From Erpobdella octoculata (taxonomy: Eukaryota; Annelida; Clitellata; Hirudinida; Erpobdellidae), in the NCBI GenBank assembly GCA_963978895.1, contig OZ022244.1:2074020-2138019 (forward strand): DNA of 64,000 nt, in the 5' to 3' direction. The notes beneath the pieces are model-generated. The model had not been told where the DNA came from. It made no database searches and saw nothing but the letters and a program-made list of their open reading frames with translations. The translations under genes and the position numbers were made by a program. Position 1 is the stretch's first letter. Every line of letters starts with the position of its first letter. This document shows positions 37,010 to 53,412 of this stretch, piece by piece.

Positions 37010-37064
37010 GTCTATTAGTCTGTCTATCTGTCTATTAGTCTGTCTATCTGTCTATTTGTCTGTC
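36971..37064. repeat. (TCTG)n/(TCTA)n microsatellite
   Basis: Seven TCTG units, then TCTATCTGTCTATTAG variants. It lies in an intron of gene B only. Confidence 0.95.
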
Positions 37065-37296
37065 GTCAAGTTTTGCAATCAATTTTAAACTAACTTCCTG
37101 ATTTGTGATATTTTTGTCAAACTATTTATTGTCTATGCTAATATGCTCGTTGTTTATGTAACAGAATGTGGACTAGACAATCGATTATAAAAAAATGTGT
37201 TTTAAAAAAAATTTGTTTTTTGATTCACTTATTTATTTGTATATTTATCATTCAAAATTTATTATTGAATGCTGAACAAACAAATTCAAACTCAAC

Positions 37297-37425
37297 CTTG
37301 ACATTCTATATTGTTTAACTTTTCAAATCCTGGATAACACTTGCTGCATATGAAACTTCCTACAGTATTCTTACATATTTCATCACTGTCGCAATTGTGA
37401 GTTTCTTCTGAACACTCATTTATAT
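37297..37425 (-). CDS. gene B EGF exon with C-x-x-C spacing
   Basis: A 129-nt phase 1-1 exon encoding DINECSEETHNC, SDEICKNTVGSFICSKC and YPGFEKLNNIECQ. Same extra Ser between cysteines 4 and 5 as 16668-16796. Gene C has no such exon. Confidence 0.86.
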
Positions 37426-37867
37426 CTGTGCATGAGTAAAAATCAGATTCAGCATTAAAATTGTTTTCTAAGACAATATCAACAACACCGTATACATTAT
37501 TAAAAACGTTTAAAAAAGAGATTAATTCTAGATATGCCTTGGCATAGCGGTAAATATTGTAACATCTACGTTCAAAATCCTAGTCAGATAAAACTGCGTA
37601 ATTTCCTTTTACGTTTGTTTATACGATTCACATCAATTTAGTTTTATATTTTCTTGTAGTAATAAAATGTGAATCAGTTTTTTAACTGGATAAGAAACGT
37701 TCCAATTTCAGCCATTTTAAGCACATTAGCCATTCTAGTAAACGCGTTACCCAGAATAAGCTTGACCGTACTACTACAGCAATTACATTGCTTCCACAGT
37801 CCAAAAAATAATGTCGAGCCCACTCAATGATAAAATATATAAAACAACAGTTTAGTTGTATTAATAC

Positions 37868-37990
37868 CTGAACAATCAAAAATAGAATGATGTTTGAATC
37901 CAATTAAACAGTTACAGGAATAGTTGTTTCTGTTGTTGATGCACACTGTTGAAGTTGAGTTGCACTCGTGCCTACCTTCAAAACACCACG
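37868..37990 (-). CDS. gene B Trp-Cys EGF-like exon
   Basis: A 123-nt phase 1-1 exon encoding WCFEGRHECN, STVCINNRNNYSCNC and LIGFKHHSIFDCS. Acceptor tttaaag, donor CAG/gtatta. Two protein differences from A fall in the region after cysteine 5 and one before cysteine 3. Confidence 0.85.
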
Positions 37991-37999
37991 CTTTAAAAC

Positions 38000-39909
38000 A
38001 AAATTTAAGTTATTAAGAGAATAATGTTATTTATTATATAAAGAAGAACCCTGCATAGGCCGATTTGTCGAGTTACAAGCAGAATAATCTAGATTAGGCC
38101 TGGCATGGTCAGTTGTATATAAATGCAAATCTAGGGCCGTTTATTTTGGATAACCCTGATAAAAATGTCTACCAGGACCGCCAAGCCTGTGCCATTTTTA
38201 TTCAATTAGCGCATTTATATTTAAATAAGCCGCATAACAAATTTAAAGGTCGCTAGAACAGGTTTTTATATGCATTATCATCTATTTAAAATCAGTTTTA
38301 GTTTTTAAATGGTCGTCTTATTTAGTTTTCATTATTGAACGTATGTGCCCATTTGTTTATATATATAACTATCACTGCTTTATTTTTTTATTATTTTATT
38401 TGCATTTTATTTTTATTTTTCAATCTCTCTATTTTTACTATTTTTTATCTTCTCTTTTGCACATAACTTGATGTATTTTTTTGTGTTTTTCACCCTATTT
38501 TTAATAGGTTTTTTTTATTTTTCCTATTGATAATAAATAATATTTATAACTGAATTAGATAACGTTTAGTATAAAAGTAATGCAATTACTAAAAACTTTA
38601 TTATAAACAACTAGCAGAACTATCCGGAAGTTCTAAAGGTTGTTTTCTTTCTCGTTTTTCTCTCCCTTTTTTGCTCCTTTTTACTTTTTTTCGGTTCAGC
38701 TTGCTATCCCGCTTTCGCTTGCTCTCACTCACGCTTCCTTTCATTCTTTCTTTCCTTCCTAACCGGGCCAAATCTGCCTACCCGTTTTCAGCTGGAAGCT
38801 AGGTATATAGGCAGCTGTCAGATTATAAGAAGTCTATTTTGCACTTTATTTTTTATTCTTCGTAGTGGTTTAAGAATTGTTTTATTTAGAAGCGTCTTGA
38901 TTTTATAAAAAAAATGCTTGTTATTCTCTGTAGTTTGGTTTGACGTAATGTACGGCACACTTACTGACTACTTTATTCACTTCACTTTATTTCATAGTCT
39001 ATTGCAGGGGTCTCCAAAATTTTCGGCCGGAGGGCCGCATTAACAGTCAACAGCAGTTTAGGGGGGGCCGACTACACACTACATAAGAAAGAATCAAAAC
39101 ATAGATGTTGTTTTTAATTATATATTTCAATACTTTTTGTTATAAAAATTTGATTATTTTAGTTTTTTCTATTTCTATTTTTTCTTATTTGTCGTTTCCC
39201 CTGTTTCTCCTAAAAAAGAGAAATTATAAATATATCTAACACTCTTTAAATTTTTAATAACTTTCATTTACTATTTTTTTTCTTATTTTTTTTTTCAGCT
39301 TTTTTACAAACATTTATTTAGGTTGCATTCTCTCTGTGTGTGTGGCTTTTTCTGTACGCAAATCTTGCAAGTGAAATTTAACCAGCATTTCGACTAGCTA
39401 GGAGCCTGAAATTTACAGCATAGCTTTGTATTGGATGACAATACATGATTCAATTAAAAAAAAACGTAATTTGAACATCTTTTGTATACATACACACATA
39501 CAGACAGACATACATTGAGTGTATTTCAAATAAAAGTTTGTGTTAAAAAACTCGTTTTTTTCCTTTACTTGCTTCCAATCTCTGTTCTCTATATTTTTTG
39601 TTTTTTTTATCTTCTCTTTTGCTTTTAAATTTTTCTATTTTTCTCTACATTTTTTTCTTGTTTTTTTCTTTTGTGTTTCTTTCCCTATTTTTATTAGGTT
39701 TTTTTTTTTTTTTTATATTATGTTTAAATTGCACTTTATTTTTTATTCATTGTTGTGGTTTAAAAATAGTTTTATCCAGCAAATCTATTTAAGAGCGCCA
39801 TGATTTTATGACAAAATGCTAGTTATTCTCTATAGTTTAGTTTGACAACAACGTGTTTACGTGTAGGGGAGAGTAGTACCGAATGGCAACATAATTTTAC
39901 ACTTTTTTT
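38000..39909. other. gene B intron; rearranged copy of the A/C spacer
   Basis: T-rich, partly aligned with 18830-20050 but with a different order and deletions. Near 38612 is aactagcagaactatccgg, whose complement has a short GAACT/AGTTC stem before CTAGT, resembling a Helitron 3' end in inverse orientation. No gene. Confidence 0.5.
39006..39135. mobile_element. truncated hAT left end (CAGGGGTCTCC family)
   Basis: Starts caggggtctccaaaa and carries gagggccgcattaacagtc as in 23496, 44968 and 63540, then breaks off into T-rich spacer. No right end. Confidence 0.75.
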
Positions 39910-40132
39910 TTTTTTTTATTAAGAAGTTGTAGCCTACAATCCAAGACTAGATGATAAAAAATTAAAAAAAATGATTTTCCCATTTTTTTCTTGGATTTTT
40001 GAAGGATTGGATCTCCTAGTTTTACAAAAATTTGATCTAATTCTGCCTCACAAACACCTTTATCTGTAGACCAAAATTTGGTCTCTTCGGCGTTTTTATC
40101 CTTGAACAAAAATTTCAAAAAATCAGCAGAAA
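39910..40132 (-). pseudogene. pogo/Tigger-like C-terminal fragment (unit B)
   Basis: The minus strand reads VSADFLKFLFKDKNAEETKF and GVCEAELDQIFVKLGDPIL, as in 20419-20667. At about 40132 it is fused directly to mid-LINE sequence, so the upstream pogo part and the LINE start were lost together. Confidence 0.6.
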
Positions 40133-41811
40133 CAATCGTCTTCTGACGGCCCAACTGCAGACTGTTTTGATAGGGCTTTCAATGACAAAGTTGAACTGTC
40201 AGAGCATCCACATCATCCACATCATCGGCACCATCTCCTGTTTTCTCCCAAGGAAAATGCTCTGCAACATTACTTGGTTCACAGTTTCATCACTCGAGAA
40301 CATATTTACAAATTGATAATGAGTGCCCCAAACAAAAGTTGTTCTCTAGATCCTGCACCAGCCTGGCTAATTAAGAGAGTTGCAACGGAGTTGTCGCCAT
40401 TTCTCGCTCTTCTGCTTAACACCTTTCTTCAAAGTGGTATCTTTCCAAAAATGTTTGGTTTTGCGATTGTCACTCCGGTACTTAAGAAATCTACGCTTGA
40501 TCCACTAGATCCTAAAAACTATCGGCCTATATCTAATCTTTCATTTATTTCTAAACTGCTGGAACGTGCAGTGAATGATCAACTTGGATGTTACTTATCT
40601 GAGCACTCTCTTCTTTCTCCAGTTCAGTCTGCCTACCGCACCTATCACTTCGTTGAAACTGTCATACTGGGTGTTTTGTTGGATGTGTTCTGTGCTACTG
40701 ACAATGGCATAGTCACATTGCTCTGTCTCCTTGACCTCAGTGCAGCGTGTGATACTGTGGACCACTCCATATTGCTAGAGAGGCTTCATCGAAAGTATAG
40801 CCTGGACGGAACTACCCTAGCATGGTTTGTTCCTATCTCTCAAATTGTTCTGTCTTCATCATCTTTGCAAATCAGATTTCCTCTTTAAGAAAAGTTGAAT
40901 TTAGTGTGCCACAGGGCTCTGTCATTGCTCCCGTCCTCTTTGTGATGTACACTGCTGATGCTATTTCTATTGCTGAAAAGCATGGCTTTTCTGTACATGC
41001 CTATGCAGATGACCTGCAATTGTATGACCACAGTTCTGTGGCAAATTGTGGCACTCTTGTGTCACGCCTGTCATCTTGCGTAGAAGATATAAAAAATTGG
41101 CTGACATCAAACAGACTTTGTCTGAACACTGCCAAAACTGAAATCATCTGGCTTGGAACTTCTGGATCAAAGATAGACATCTCTTCTACTTTACTTGACC
41201 TTGGTGTCGTAATCAGTTCTGACCTCTCCTTTCACCCACATGTTGCAAATATCGTACGGCTTTGCCAATACCACCTTAGACCTTACACCTGGCTCGGGGC
41301 ACACTCTTGTTCGAGCATTAATTCACTCTCGTTTGGACTTTTGCAATGCCATCCTAGCAAACTCTCCAACTTATCTGTCACACCAACTTCAATCTGTACT
41401 ATGCTCAGCCGCAAGGATCATTTTCCGGGTGCCAAAATCAGCCAGTGTCACTGACCTCATCCGAAGTCGACTTCACTTGTTAAGAGTCGGGTTCTTTTTA
41501 AATTGAACGTGCTCACTTTCAATAGTCTTCGTCGACAGGCTCCAGTCTACCTCTCGGAGGCTATCAGCAAACCATTGATAAATGATACGAGAACCTCTCT
41601 TTGCTCAGCCGCGCTTCAACATCTGTTGGTGCCAGAAATAAAAACATCAATAGGCCGGAGAGGTTTCTTCTTCTCTGCTCCAACTGCCTGGAACAACTTG
41701 CTAACTCAACTTCGAAGCTGTGAAAGCTCCCTCCATACTTTCAAAGCATCCTTGATAACTGTACTTTTCGATAACTAATTATTTTTAATTGTTATTTTAT
41801 TTTACTTTTTG
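40133..41811 (+). mobile_element. L2/CR1-like LINE, unit B copy (body)
   Basis: Same element as 21105-23126, starting mid-sequence at the fusion with the pogo fragment. Its 3' tail was separated from the body by the 2.5-kb TA/Penelope block: it resumes at 44366 (gcgcatttgtgaagcgcctg ... GAATA repeats to 44470). Confidence 0.85.
40274..41778 (+). pseudogene. L2/CR1-like reverse transcriptase, unit B
   Basis: Same blocks as the A copy, including SVPQGSVIAPVLFVMYT and HAYADDLQLYDH, but spread over several frames. Motif A reads LSAACDTVDHS instead of FSAAFDTVDHS, so the Phe before the catalytic Asp is Cys. Frameshifts near 40825, 41280 and 41503. The C-terminal part (41503-41778) is better preserved than in A and ends TAWNNLLTQLRSCESSLHTF. 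Confidence 0.86.
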
Positions 41812-42008
<197 letters not shown>

Positions 42009-42128
42009 AATTAATATCGATGAACTACTATTTCCCTAAAAGTAACTTCACAGTTATTAGAGATACTAATGAGTTGAGGCTTAACTTTTCACTTTCTAGT
42101 TATATTATTATTTTAAAACCAGTTATGC
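42009..42128. repeat. direct repeat flanking the Penelope insertion (left)
   Basis: aaattaatatcgatga ... tgagttgaggcttaactttt recurs at 44204-44318 with small differences, so the TA/Penelope block lies between two copies of a 115-bp segment. Confidence 0.85.
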
Positions 42129-42135
42129 ATGTATG

Positions 42136-43862
<1,727 letters not shown>

Positions 43863-43912
<50 letters not shown>
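43863..43912. repeat. (TA)n array right of the Penelope fragment
   Basis: About 25 TA units at the truncated 5' edge of the Penelope copy. Confidence 0.97.
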
Positions 43913-44208
<296 letters not shown>

Positions 44209-44470
44209 TAATATCGATGATCTATTTTCCTAAAAGTAACTTCCCAGTTATTAGAGATACTAATGAGTTGAGGCTTAACTTTTCTAGTTATATTATTATT
44301 CTAAAACCAGTTACATTCTGGAAATCGATAACTGATTTCTGGACAATTAAACATCATAACACTTTTACTTTTTTTTATTCTTCATCAAACGAATGGCAGC
44401 GCATTTGTGAAGCGCCTGAGCTTGAATTTGCGCTATACAAATAAACAGAGAATAGAATAAAATAGAATAA

Positions 44471-44959
44471 TATCTAATGAATAATACTAAATTAATGAGA
44501 AAGTGTATTGAAGCTAATTTAAGAAAATATATTCTATAATCTAATGCAAAGAAATATATTATTTCATCAGCCAATCCAAAAAAATATCATACTCCATTAG
44601 CTACAACTAATCAGTTCTAGTTGATAATCCTAGGATGTTTTATACTCATCAATTAATGCAAGGAAATATCATACTCTATCAGCTAATCCAAAGAAATATA
44701 ATACTCCATTAGCTACAACTAATCAGTTCTAGTTGATAATCCTAGGATGTTTTATACTCATCAATTAATGCAAGGAAATATCATACTCTATCAGCTAATC
44801 CATGGGAATATCATACTACATCAGCTACAGCTAATTAGCTGTAGTTGATAATCCTAGGAAATATTATTGTCCATGAACTATTACAAGACAATATCATACT
44901 CTATCAGCTAATTCTAAAGATTATTATACTCCATCCCTATCAGCTAAGTCAAGGAATTA
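44471..44959. repeat. degenerate tandem repeat after the LINE tail (unit B)
   Basis: Longer version of 23127-23487 with an additional copy of the ccattagctacaactaatca segment (44593 and 44706). Confidence 0.75.
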
Positions 44960-44967
44960 TCTTACAC

Positions 44968-45595
44968 CAGGGGTCTCCAAACTTCTCGACTGGAGCGCCG
45001 CATTAACTGTCAATAGAAGTTTTGGGGGCCGACTACACACTAGAGGTCAATATAAGAAAGAATCAGAATATAGATGTTGTTTTTACTTATATATTTATAA
45101 TTGTAATATTATTTAATATTATATAATGTTGTGTAAAAATAAAATTAATTCAACATGAATAAATAGTGAAACTGTATCTTGCACACAATATGGCTCAAAA
45201 AATGCCCACTGACAAGTCATAACACTATTTGTCACTAACACTAATTAAAATAGAGTTCTACACATTTCACAGTATATGACAGTACAAAACAATGGTAATC
45301 ATGGAGAAAAGCGGAATAAATTATTTTCGTGTATTTTTCAAACATTTTTTTATAAATTTTATACGATAGAAAACACCGTCAGGCAGCGATAAAAGCTCGA
45401 GTACGCAGGCTGACAACAAACTAAAAGCGAAGTAGAATATGAAATAAAAGTAGAAATTAAATTGTATGATTTGTTTAAGATAAATTGGAAAAATATATTG
45501 TTTAAGAAATAACACTAGTTAAATTTTTTTTTAATGTAAAAAGTCTCCGCGGGCCGCATGAGAGGGCTTCGCCGCCCGCAGTATGGAAACCCCTG
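44968..45595. mobile_element. hAT-type element, CAGGGGTCTCC family (unit B)
   Basis: Termini as in 23496-24097. Flanks tcttacac (44960-44967) and tcctacac (45596-45603), 7/8 match. Same position as in unit A, so inserted before duplication. Confidence 0.9.
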
Positions 45596-46615
45596 TCCTA
45601 CACCATCAGCTATTCCATGGAAATATAATTTATCGGCACTCATCTTTCTTCTTTACATGTCAACAAAATTGATTTTTTGCAGAAAGTCAAGATGGAGATA
45701 CAACTCATCTTAAAAATAATTTTGAGAAATTTATTGAATTAAAGATTAAAATCTATGCCTTTTTTGTTAAAATTTTTTGAATTAAAGATTAAAATCTATG
45801 CCTTTTTTTGTTGCTTTAGTTTTTGCAAAAAGAGTCATTTTGGATGATGTAATGTGCTTTAGGGGAGATATCTAATGGAATTGAATCTAGGTTTGGTAAG
45901 TTGAGTTGAGAGTCTCAACTTGAGACAGCTCTCAAGTGGAAATTATTATTTATCTTTAAAAAAATTATTGAAAATCATTGACAAATTTGTGACATCTCAA
46001 ATTTGAAATACATTCACAATAATCACTTTTGTTTGAATTGTTGCTGGTGTTATTAAAATTTTGTGTGTGTTCACTGATTGATTTGCTGGTTGTTATTTTT
46101 TTAAAATCAGAACTTTGGGTTTTTATTTGACTTATTGTTTGAATTGTTAGTATTTTTTTATCTTACTGATTATTATTTCTTTTTTTCAGAACATTTGTCA
46201 TTTCCTTAGTAATTTTTTCATATTGTATTATCATGTTATTGATTGAAAAAAAGATGTTATCACTTGTTAGTGTTAAGGCCATTAGTAGTGCTGCCTTATA
46301 GAGGCTATTTAAAATTTTTTTAAACAATCTTTTTTATATAATATTGTTTCTTTTTCTCAATTATCAAAGTTCTTGCTGAATGTTTGTTTTCTTGGGTTTG
46401 TTGGTAAATTATGCTAGTTGTCTTCTATCCTCTAATTATGTATGCTTGAATGCTTGTTGTAATTTTGTGTTGCTTTCATGGTTTTTTTAGGGAATTTATT
46501 TGAAAGCGAGCGCCTTTGAATTTAAGAAAAAGCTCTTAACCAGTTTATTTGATTGATTGATTGATCAATATCTACAAAACAATTTTTGTGAGTTAAAGAA
46601 AAAGATTGAACCTAC

Positions 46616-46931
46616 TTTTCAACCGACAGTAGTAAAACCTTTCTCCGTTATAACGAGCATGAAGCGATGCAGAAACAAGGTGAAAATCAAGATTTGTTCT
46701 TTCAAATTTGCAGGCCTTGTCTTCACAGTCTGGTGAAAAAGATATAGCAGATGGATTGTCAGTAAAGTTAATGTCATCAAAATTGTATTTTGTCCAGTCT
46801 TCAGTGGGAAAAAGAGAAGTTCTAAACAAACATTTCCAGCGTGATGTATCTGTATTGTATGCTCCTGAAGAAGACCATGCACCAAACCAAAACAGTCCCA
46901 CATTGTTAACATTTAGAATTGCAAGTATTGC
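46616..46931 (-). CDS. gene B N-terminal four-cysteine domain exon (unrecognised)
   Basis: A 316-nt exon, phase 0 to 1, same splice sites and length as 25123-25438. Encodes AILAILNVNNVGLFWFGAWS, SRWKC, FPTEDWTKYNFDDINF, SPDC, KACKF and ERFYYCRLK. All four cysteines, the tryptophans and FPTEDW are conserved, while about 28 other residues differ. It joins the Trp-Cys EGF (A+CG = Thr). Likely extracellular; family unknown. Confidence 0.66.
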
Positions 46932-48403
46932 CTTAAAATAACAAATACTTTTTGAAATTTAATAAGGAGAAAAAGTCATGAAACTAGAAAGATAACAACA
47001 ACGTAAAACGTTTTGTATCATGGTGAAATTTGTGTTTGAAAAAATTCCAATATCTGATATGCAATACTCTGATATTAAGTAAGTAATCTTTGCTCAAATT
47101 CTTCTACTGTATATAATTGGCTATTTGCGTCTGTCTGTGATTCGATATGAGTTTGATAGAACCAAGCAGTTTTCAATTAAATTAACATTTTAAAACACAT
47201 AGAACACAGAATAAAAATTAATTATTTGTAAAGAAATATTTGAAAGGCATAATAATAATTTTAAACTTTTATAAGTCTTTGCTTATTTGTTTATGTCTGT
47301 TCTTAATTTTGACCACACGCCTCCGTTCAAATTGGGTTGTGGATGATATGCTAGATTGCGGGATGTAGGAGTTGCGGGAAAGTCAACGGGTGAAATGCGG
47401 GAAATTCATGCAGGAGCGTGAATTAAATGCGGGACTGCGGGAGAGAAGATGTGCAGGATTTTGTATATAATAACAACAAATTTTTGATTTCTGCTTTGTA
47501 ACAATAATAGCTTTGCCTTTTGTGTTGTATCGTAAAATGGAAAAGTTAAACTTAGGTACTTTATTTGTTCGTGTTCAAATATTTTACTGAAGATTTTAAT
47601 TTATGGACCAGCCAAAGTAGATTTAAAGACCCACAAATTGTAGCCATGTTTTTCAAAACAATTTAGTTGTGTTGTACAAAAATTAAGATTATATAGTTGT
47701 GTAATGCTTATACTCGCTTTAATCATAGTTAACTTAATTTATTTAAATAACTAGAGCTCATAACTTGCAATAATAAACAAAAAACAAAGGATTATACACT
47801 TGGGGATTCAATTCACAAATAAATGAGATGTTTCTCTTGAGTTTGGTTTATCAAGGTCACGTGATTCCGGAGATATTCGACGTCGACTCCGCAAGCGTTT
47901 ATAGCACAAAAGCGGAAAAACCGCCATCTTTGAACGCCCATAAATCCATATTTGCAATACAAATTCGAAAAATTCTTCCCCATCAGATGGTTCCATTTAT
48001 GGGTCGTCTTCTTATGTAGAGTGAAGCTCCGTTTCGTGGCGGGGCGTAAAAAATAGTGCCAAATCCTGGGTATCCATTTTCGAGCGCTCATAACTCCGGA
48101 ACCGGAAGTACCGTGATCCTGTTATTCAAACTTGAATTAGGGCTCACACACCCCTATGTTTCTTTTGAGTTTGGTTTTTAAAATCGCGATTTCCATACTC
48201 GAATTCCTATACCTCCCGGCTTACATAGGTATCCGATTCAACTATAGCGGACTCATACGAGCTTCGCACTTGAAATCTTTTACAATATTTTAATTAATTA
48301 GAATATTATTTGAAACTAGAGATAGCCCGTCAAAATTACGAATTTTTTTTAAATCTCATAAATTTTTCGATTGCAGCCCACCTTTTTCAATTTTTAGGAC
48401 TGA
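46932..48403. other. unit B upstream region; repeats, no gene seen
   Basis: 46975-47790 matches 26145-26690 with a unique insert near 47330-47460 that has repeated gcgggaa/gtgaa motifs. 47825-48300 is the unclassified repeat seen at 26690-27120. Confidence 0.5.

Positions 48404-50087
<1,684 letters not shown>

Positions 50088-50148
<61 letters not shown>
50088..50148. repeat. (TA)n array
   Basis: About 30 TA units right of the Penelope-like fragment. Confidence 0.97.
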
Positions 50149-50150
<2 letters not shown>

Positions 50151-50587
50151 TTATTTGGTATTTGATAATAAAATTATTTCTTAGATTTAAACATTAAATT
50201 AGTGTTTTCATCCCTGTCGTCCTACAGGCTTCGATGCTACTTCTAAATGATTCTCACTAAGGATGTCACGGGTACCGGAACCGAACCCGAAGTTCGGTAC
50301 TACCCGGTTTTTTTTATACCCGAACCCGAAAGTGTGACAAATTAAATCCCGAGCCCGAAAGTTTGTAAAATTGAAACCCGAACCCAAACTATTAAAAATT
50401 TGAAACCCGAACTTTTACAAAATCAAAACCCAAACCCGAAATTTTCAAAAATTAAAACCCGAACTTCAACTTAAATGTTTGAGTAAATTGCAAGGCGAAC
50501 ACAAAGTTTTTAAAAATAGAAAAGTTTATTAGTATTAAATGACAATAGGAACCGATTTCAGGCAAGTTCATTTTTGCGTAACATAGC

Positions 50588-52022
50588 CAGTGATATTTTA
50601 GTAACGAAAACTAAAACTAATACGAAAAAGATCGACCATAGTTAGCTAAAACTATAACGAAACGAAAATTAAATTTCACAACTAAAACTAAACTAAAACT
50701 AGAATGGTTTGTCCTAGAACTAACTAAAACTAAAATAAATAAACTCAAATATTTAGTTACTTTTTCGATATTTGACAAAACTTTGTAATTAAAATTTATA
50801 ATGATCATAGACGTCGATGTATTAGGAAACAAAAACAAAATTAATTTTATTTCTTTAGTTTCTCAATATCGGCCTGAAATGTCTAAGAACGTTCTTTTTT
50901 TTCTCCATGTTTGACAGAAGTTGGTGTGTTGCTTTTGCAGCCGATATTAATTTGGCAAGTTTAGTTAAACAGTTTTCTGGTCGCAAGCGGGCAGCAGTGT
51001 GTAGACTTATTTTAAATTTGAAAAAACAGAAAACAAAAGTCGATGTCTCGTGGCTTTAGCGAATGGTTCAAAATGCGACGCACTTGTTGCAACTAAGAAT
51101 CCGACTAATCTTAAAAACCATCTCAACATCACCACAAAGAAATTTTTAATGACATGATTGAGTTGAAAAAAAATCAATTGAGTGTCAATGCAAGCAAGAA
51201 GATTCGAATTGATGGTTAGTTTTAATTTGCTACTATAGTATACTTTACTAAAAGGTTATATAGTAATAAAGTTGATAGTATAAGTACTCTCAATAATGTA
51301 GCTAGCATGATAATTTTTTTTAGAAATACTTGATTTTAACTTATTTATGTAATTTGTTTTAAGTTGAAACATATTTTATGTGTATAGGTTGAACTTTAAC
51401 CCTATATACATAAGCAGCCATCAAGTCAACCGCAATTGTCGACAGTCCACTCAACGATGAAAGCTTTCAGCAAAACGGACTGGACAGTCAACAAGGCAAT
51501 TGGTTCTTGATGTGGATGCTGTACTGCTAAAAAACCATCTCACTCAATATATTAAAGAAGTCAGCTCATCCCCATATAATTACAACCTCTCCTCAATTGA
51601 GTTTTGATACCAGAAGCAACAGTTGAATACTTCAGTCCTCTGATTGCGTTGGATCTGATATCGGCACCAGTTTCGCAAGCTTTTGTGGAGCGACTTTTCT
51701 CAGTTTGTAAGATTTTGACAGCTGGAAGACGCAAAAGGATGAAAAAAATCATTGAATATGCGTGATTGGTTAAAAGTAAACCAAGTTATACTTGTTGAAA
51801 TGGACAGTTAATATTTATTATATTGAAATAAAAATATATGAGCAAAAATTTCAATCGTGTCGAAATAAACTAATAATAACTAAACTGAACTAGAATGATA
51901 GCACCAAAACTATATAGAAACTAAAATAATTGCATTTAGGAAAACTAAAACTAAATAAAATAAAAATGACTTAGGCAAAACTAACTAAAACTAAAATTAT
52001 TTTCATAACTAAAATATCACTG
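50588..52022 (+). mobile_element. nested hAT element
   Basis: Termini CAGTGATATTTTAGT at 50588 and complement ending at 52022. Flanking octamers aacatagc (50580-50587) and aacatacc (52023-52030), 7/8. Subterminal regions are runs of AACTAAAACTAA-type motifs. About 1.4 kb with transposase remnants on the plus strand. Confidence 0.88.
51040..51790 (+). pseudogene. hAT transposase remnants: BED finger and C-terminus
   Basis: Near 51066-51190: SKCDALVATKNPTNLKNHL, a C-to-H zinc-finger stretch of BED type with a frame change, then IELKKNQLSVNASKK. Near 51650-51765: SAPVSQAFVERLFSVCKILT then AGRRKRM, the hAT dimerisation motif, followed by a frameshift. The catalytic middle is deleted. Confidence 0.75.
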
Positions 52023-52662
52023 AACATACCTGTGTCTCAACAATCTATAATTTGAATCTATTTTGATATATCCATTTATTAAACGGAATAATTAAAACGC
52101 GAACTATACAAATTTTTTAAAATCAATTTTGCTTAACGTATTACGCTCATTGGTACCTGTATGAGCTAGACCACTAAGTCGCCAGATTAGCCGGCGTAGC
52201 CGATTTGCGAAAGTACTAATCCGTGAAATTAAATTTTGTAATTTCTTACATAATAAGTTATCTATAAACCCAAATATAATCCAAGATTAGTTTTATATGA
52301 CAAGAACTCCCTGTTATTAGAATAGCCTTTTTCAAATTAAAACTCAAACCAAGACTAAACAACATAAATATGTACTGTAGTTCATATGTTGATTATTATT
52401 GTAATCACAGAACTTTCCAATTATTTCGCTCAATCCATTAAACCAATTCTAAATAATATATAGCCTAAAATTCACTCCCAAACGTATTTATAAAAATATG
52501 TAAATCGTACTAACCAAACTTGACCCGAACCCGACCCGAAATTTTGAATGTCGAAAACCCGAACACGATCTTTGAAAAATTGAAAACCCGGTTTTTAGAA
52601 AGTCTCAAGCCCGAACCCGAAAAAAATCAAAAAGTCGTACCCGTGACATCCCTAATTCTCAC

Positions 52663-53069
52663 TATTTTATTGATTGGCTTTCTATAATTTTCTTACATAG
52701 TTACATAACTTATCAATAGCCGTTTTTTTTTCAAAAAATTGTCTTGCTAAGAAATCTTTGAACGAATTATCAAAGAAAAAATTGTGTACCACATTCCTAG
52801 GTATAAATGCCTCAACTCCTTTACTCCAGGTTTCATAAGTATGTGGCGAATCAGTTAAGTTTTGTTTCTCTCCGTCGTACCAGACATCACATAGATCGTC
52901 GCAAATAAGAACAAATTCTGTTTATTTTAGGCAATTGAATAGTTTTATGTCAAAATATAATATCTGGTAGTTGGAGTATTAGGGTGATTAGAGATATTCC
53001 GACAAAAATGACGATTTCTCGAAAGTTATTATAAGCAATTTTATATAAAAAACCTAAATTGTTCTCTAA
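52663..53069. other. conserved unit-end block (unit B)
   Basis: Matches 3397-3807 and 28200-28567, ending at the TACA array. Non-coding. Confidence 0.7.
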
Positions 53070-53267
53070 GGATACATAAATACATACACACATACATACA
53101 TACATACATACATACATACATACATACATACATACATACATACATACATACATACATACATACATACATACATACATACATACATACATACATACATACA
53201 TACATACATACATACATACATACATACATACATACATACATACATACATACATACATACATACATAA

Positions 53268-53298
<31 letters not shown>

Positions 53299-53412
53299 CA
53301 TACATACATACATACATACATACATACATACATACATACATACATACATACATACATACATACATACATACATACATACATACATACATACATACATACA
53401 TACACACACACA
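53070..53412. repeat. (TACA)n microsatellite, about 85 units (B/C boundary)
   Basis: Nearly perfect ATAC repeats with one TAATTACA variant near 53267. Confidence 0.98.

Larger units (their letters stand above)
50258..52654. mobile_element. hAT-like element with both ends and TSD, hosting a second hAT
   Basis: Left end TAAGGATGTCACGGGTAC at 50258 pairs with TAGGGATGTCACGGGTAC (complement) ending at 52654. The octamer attctcac flanks both sides (50250-50257 and 52655-52662). ACCCGAA motifs crowd both subterminal regions. The right half matches 27549-28191 and 2440-3388. No transposase of its own is seen; a separate hAT is nested at 50588-52022. Confidence 0.85.
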
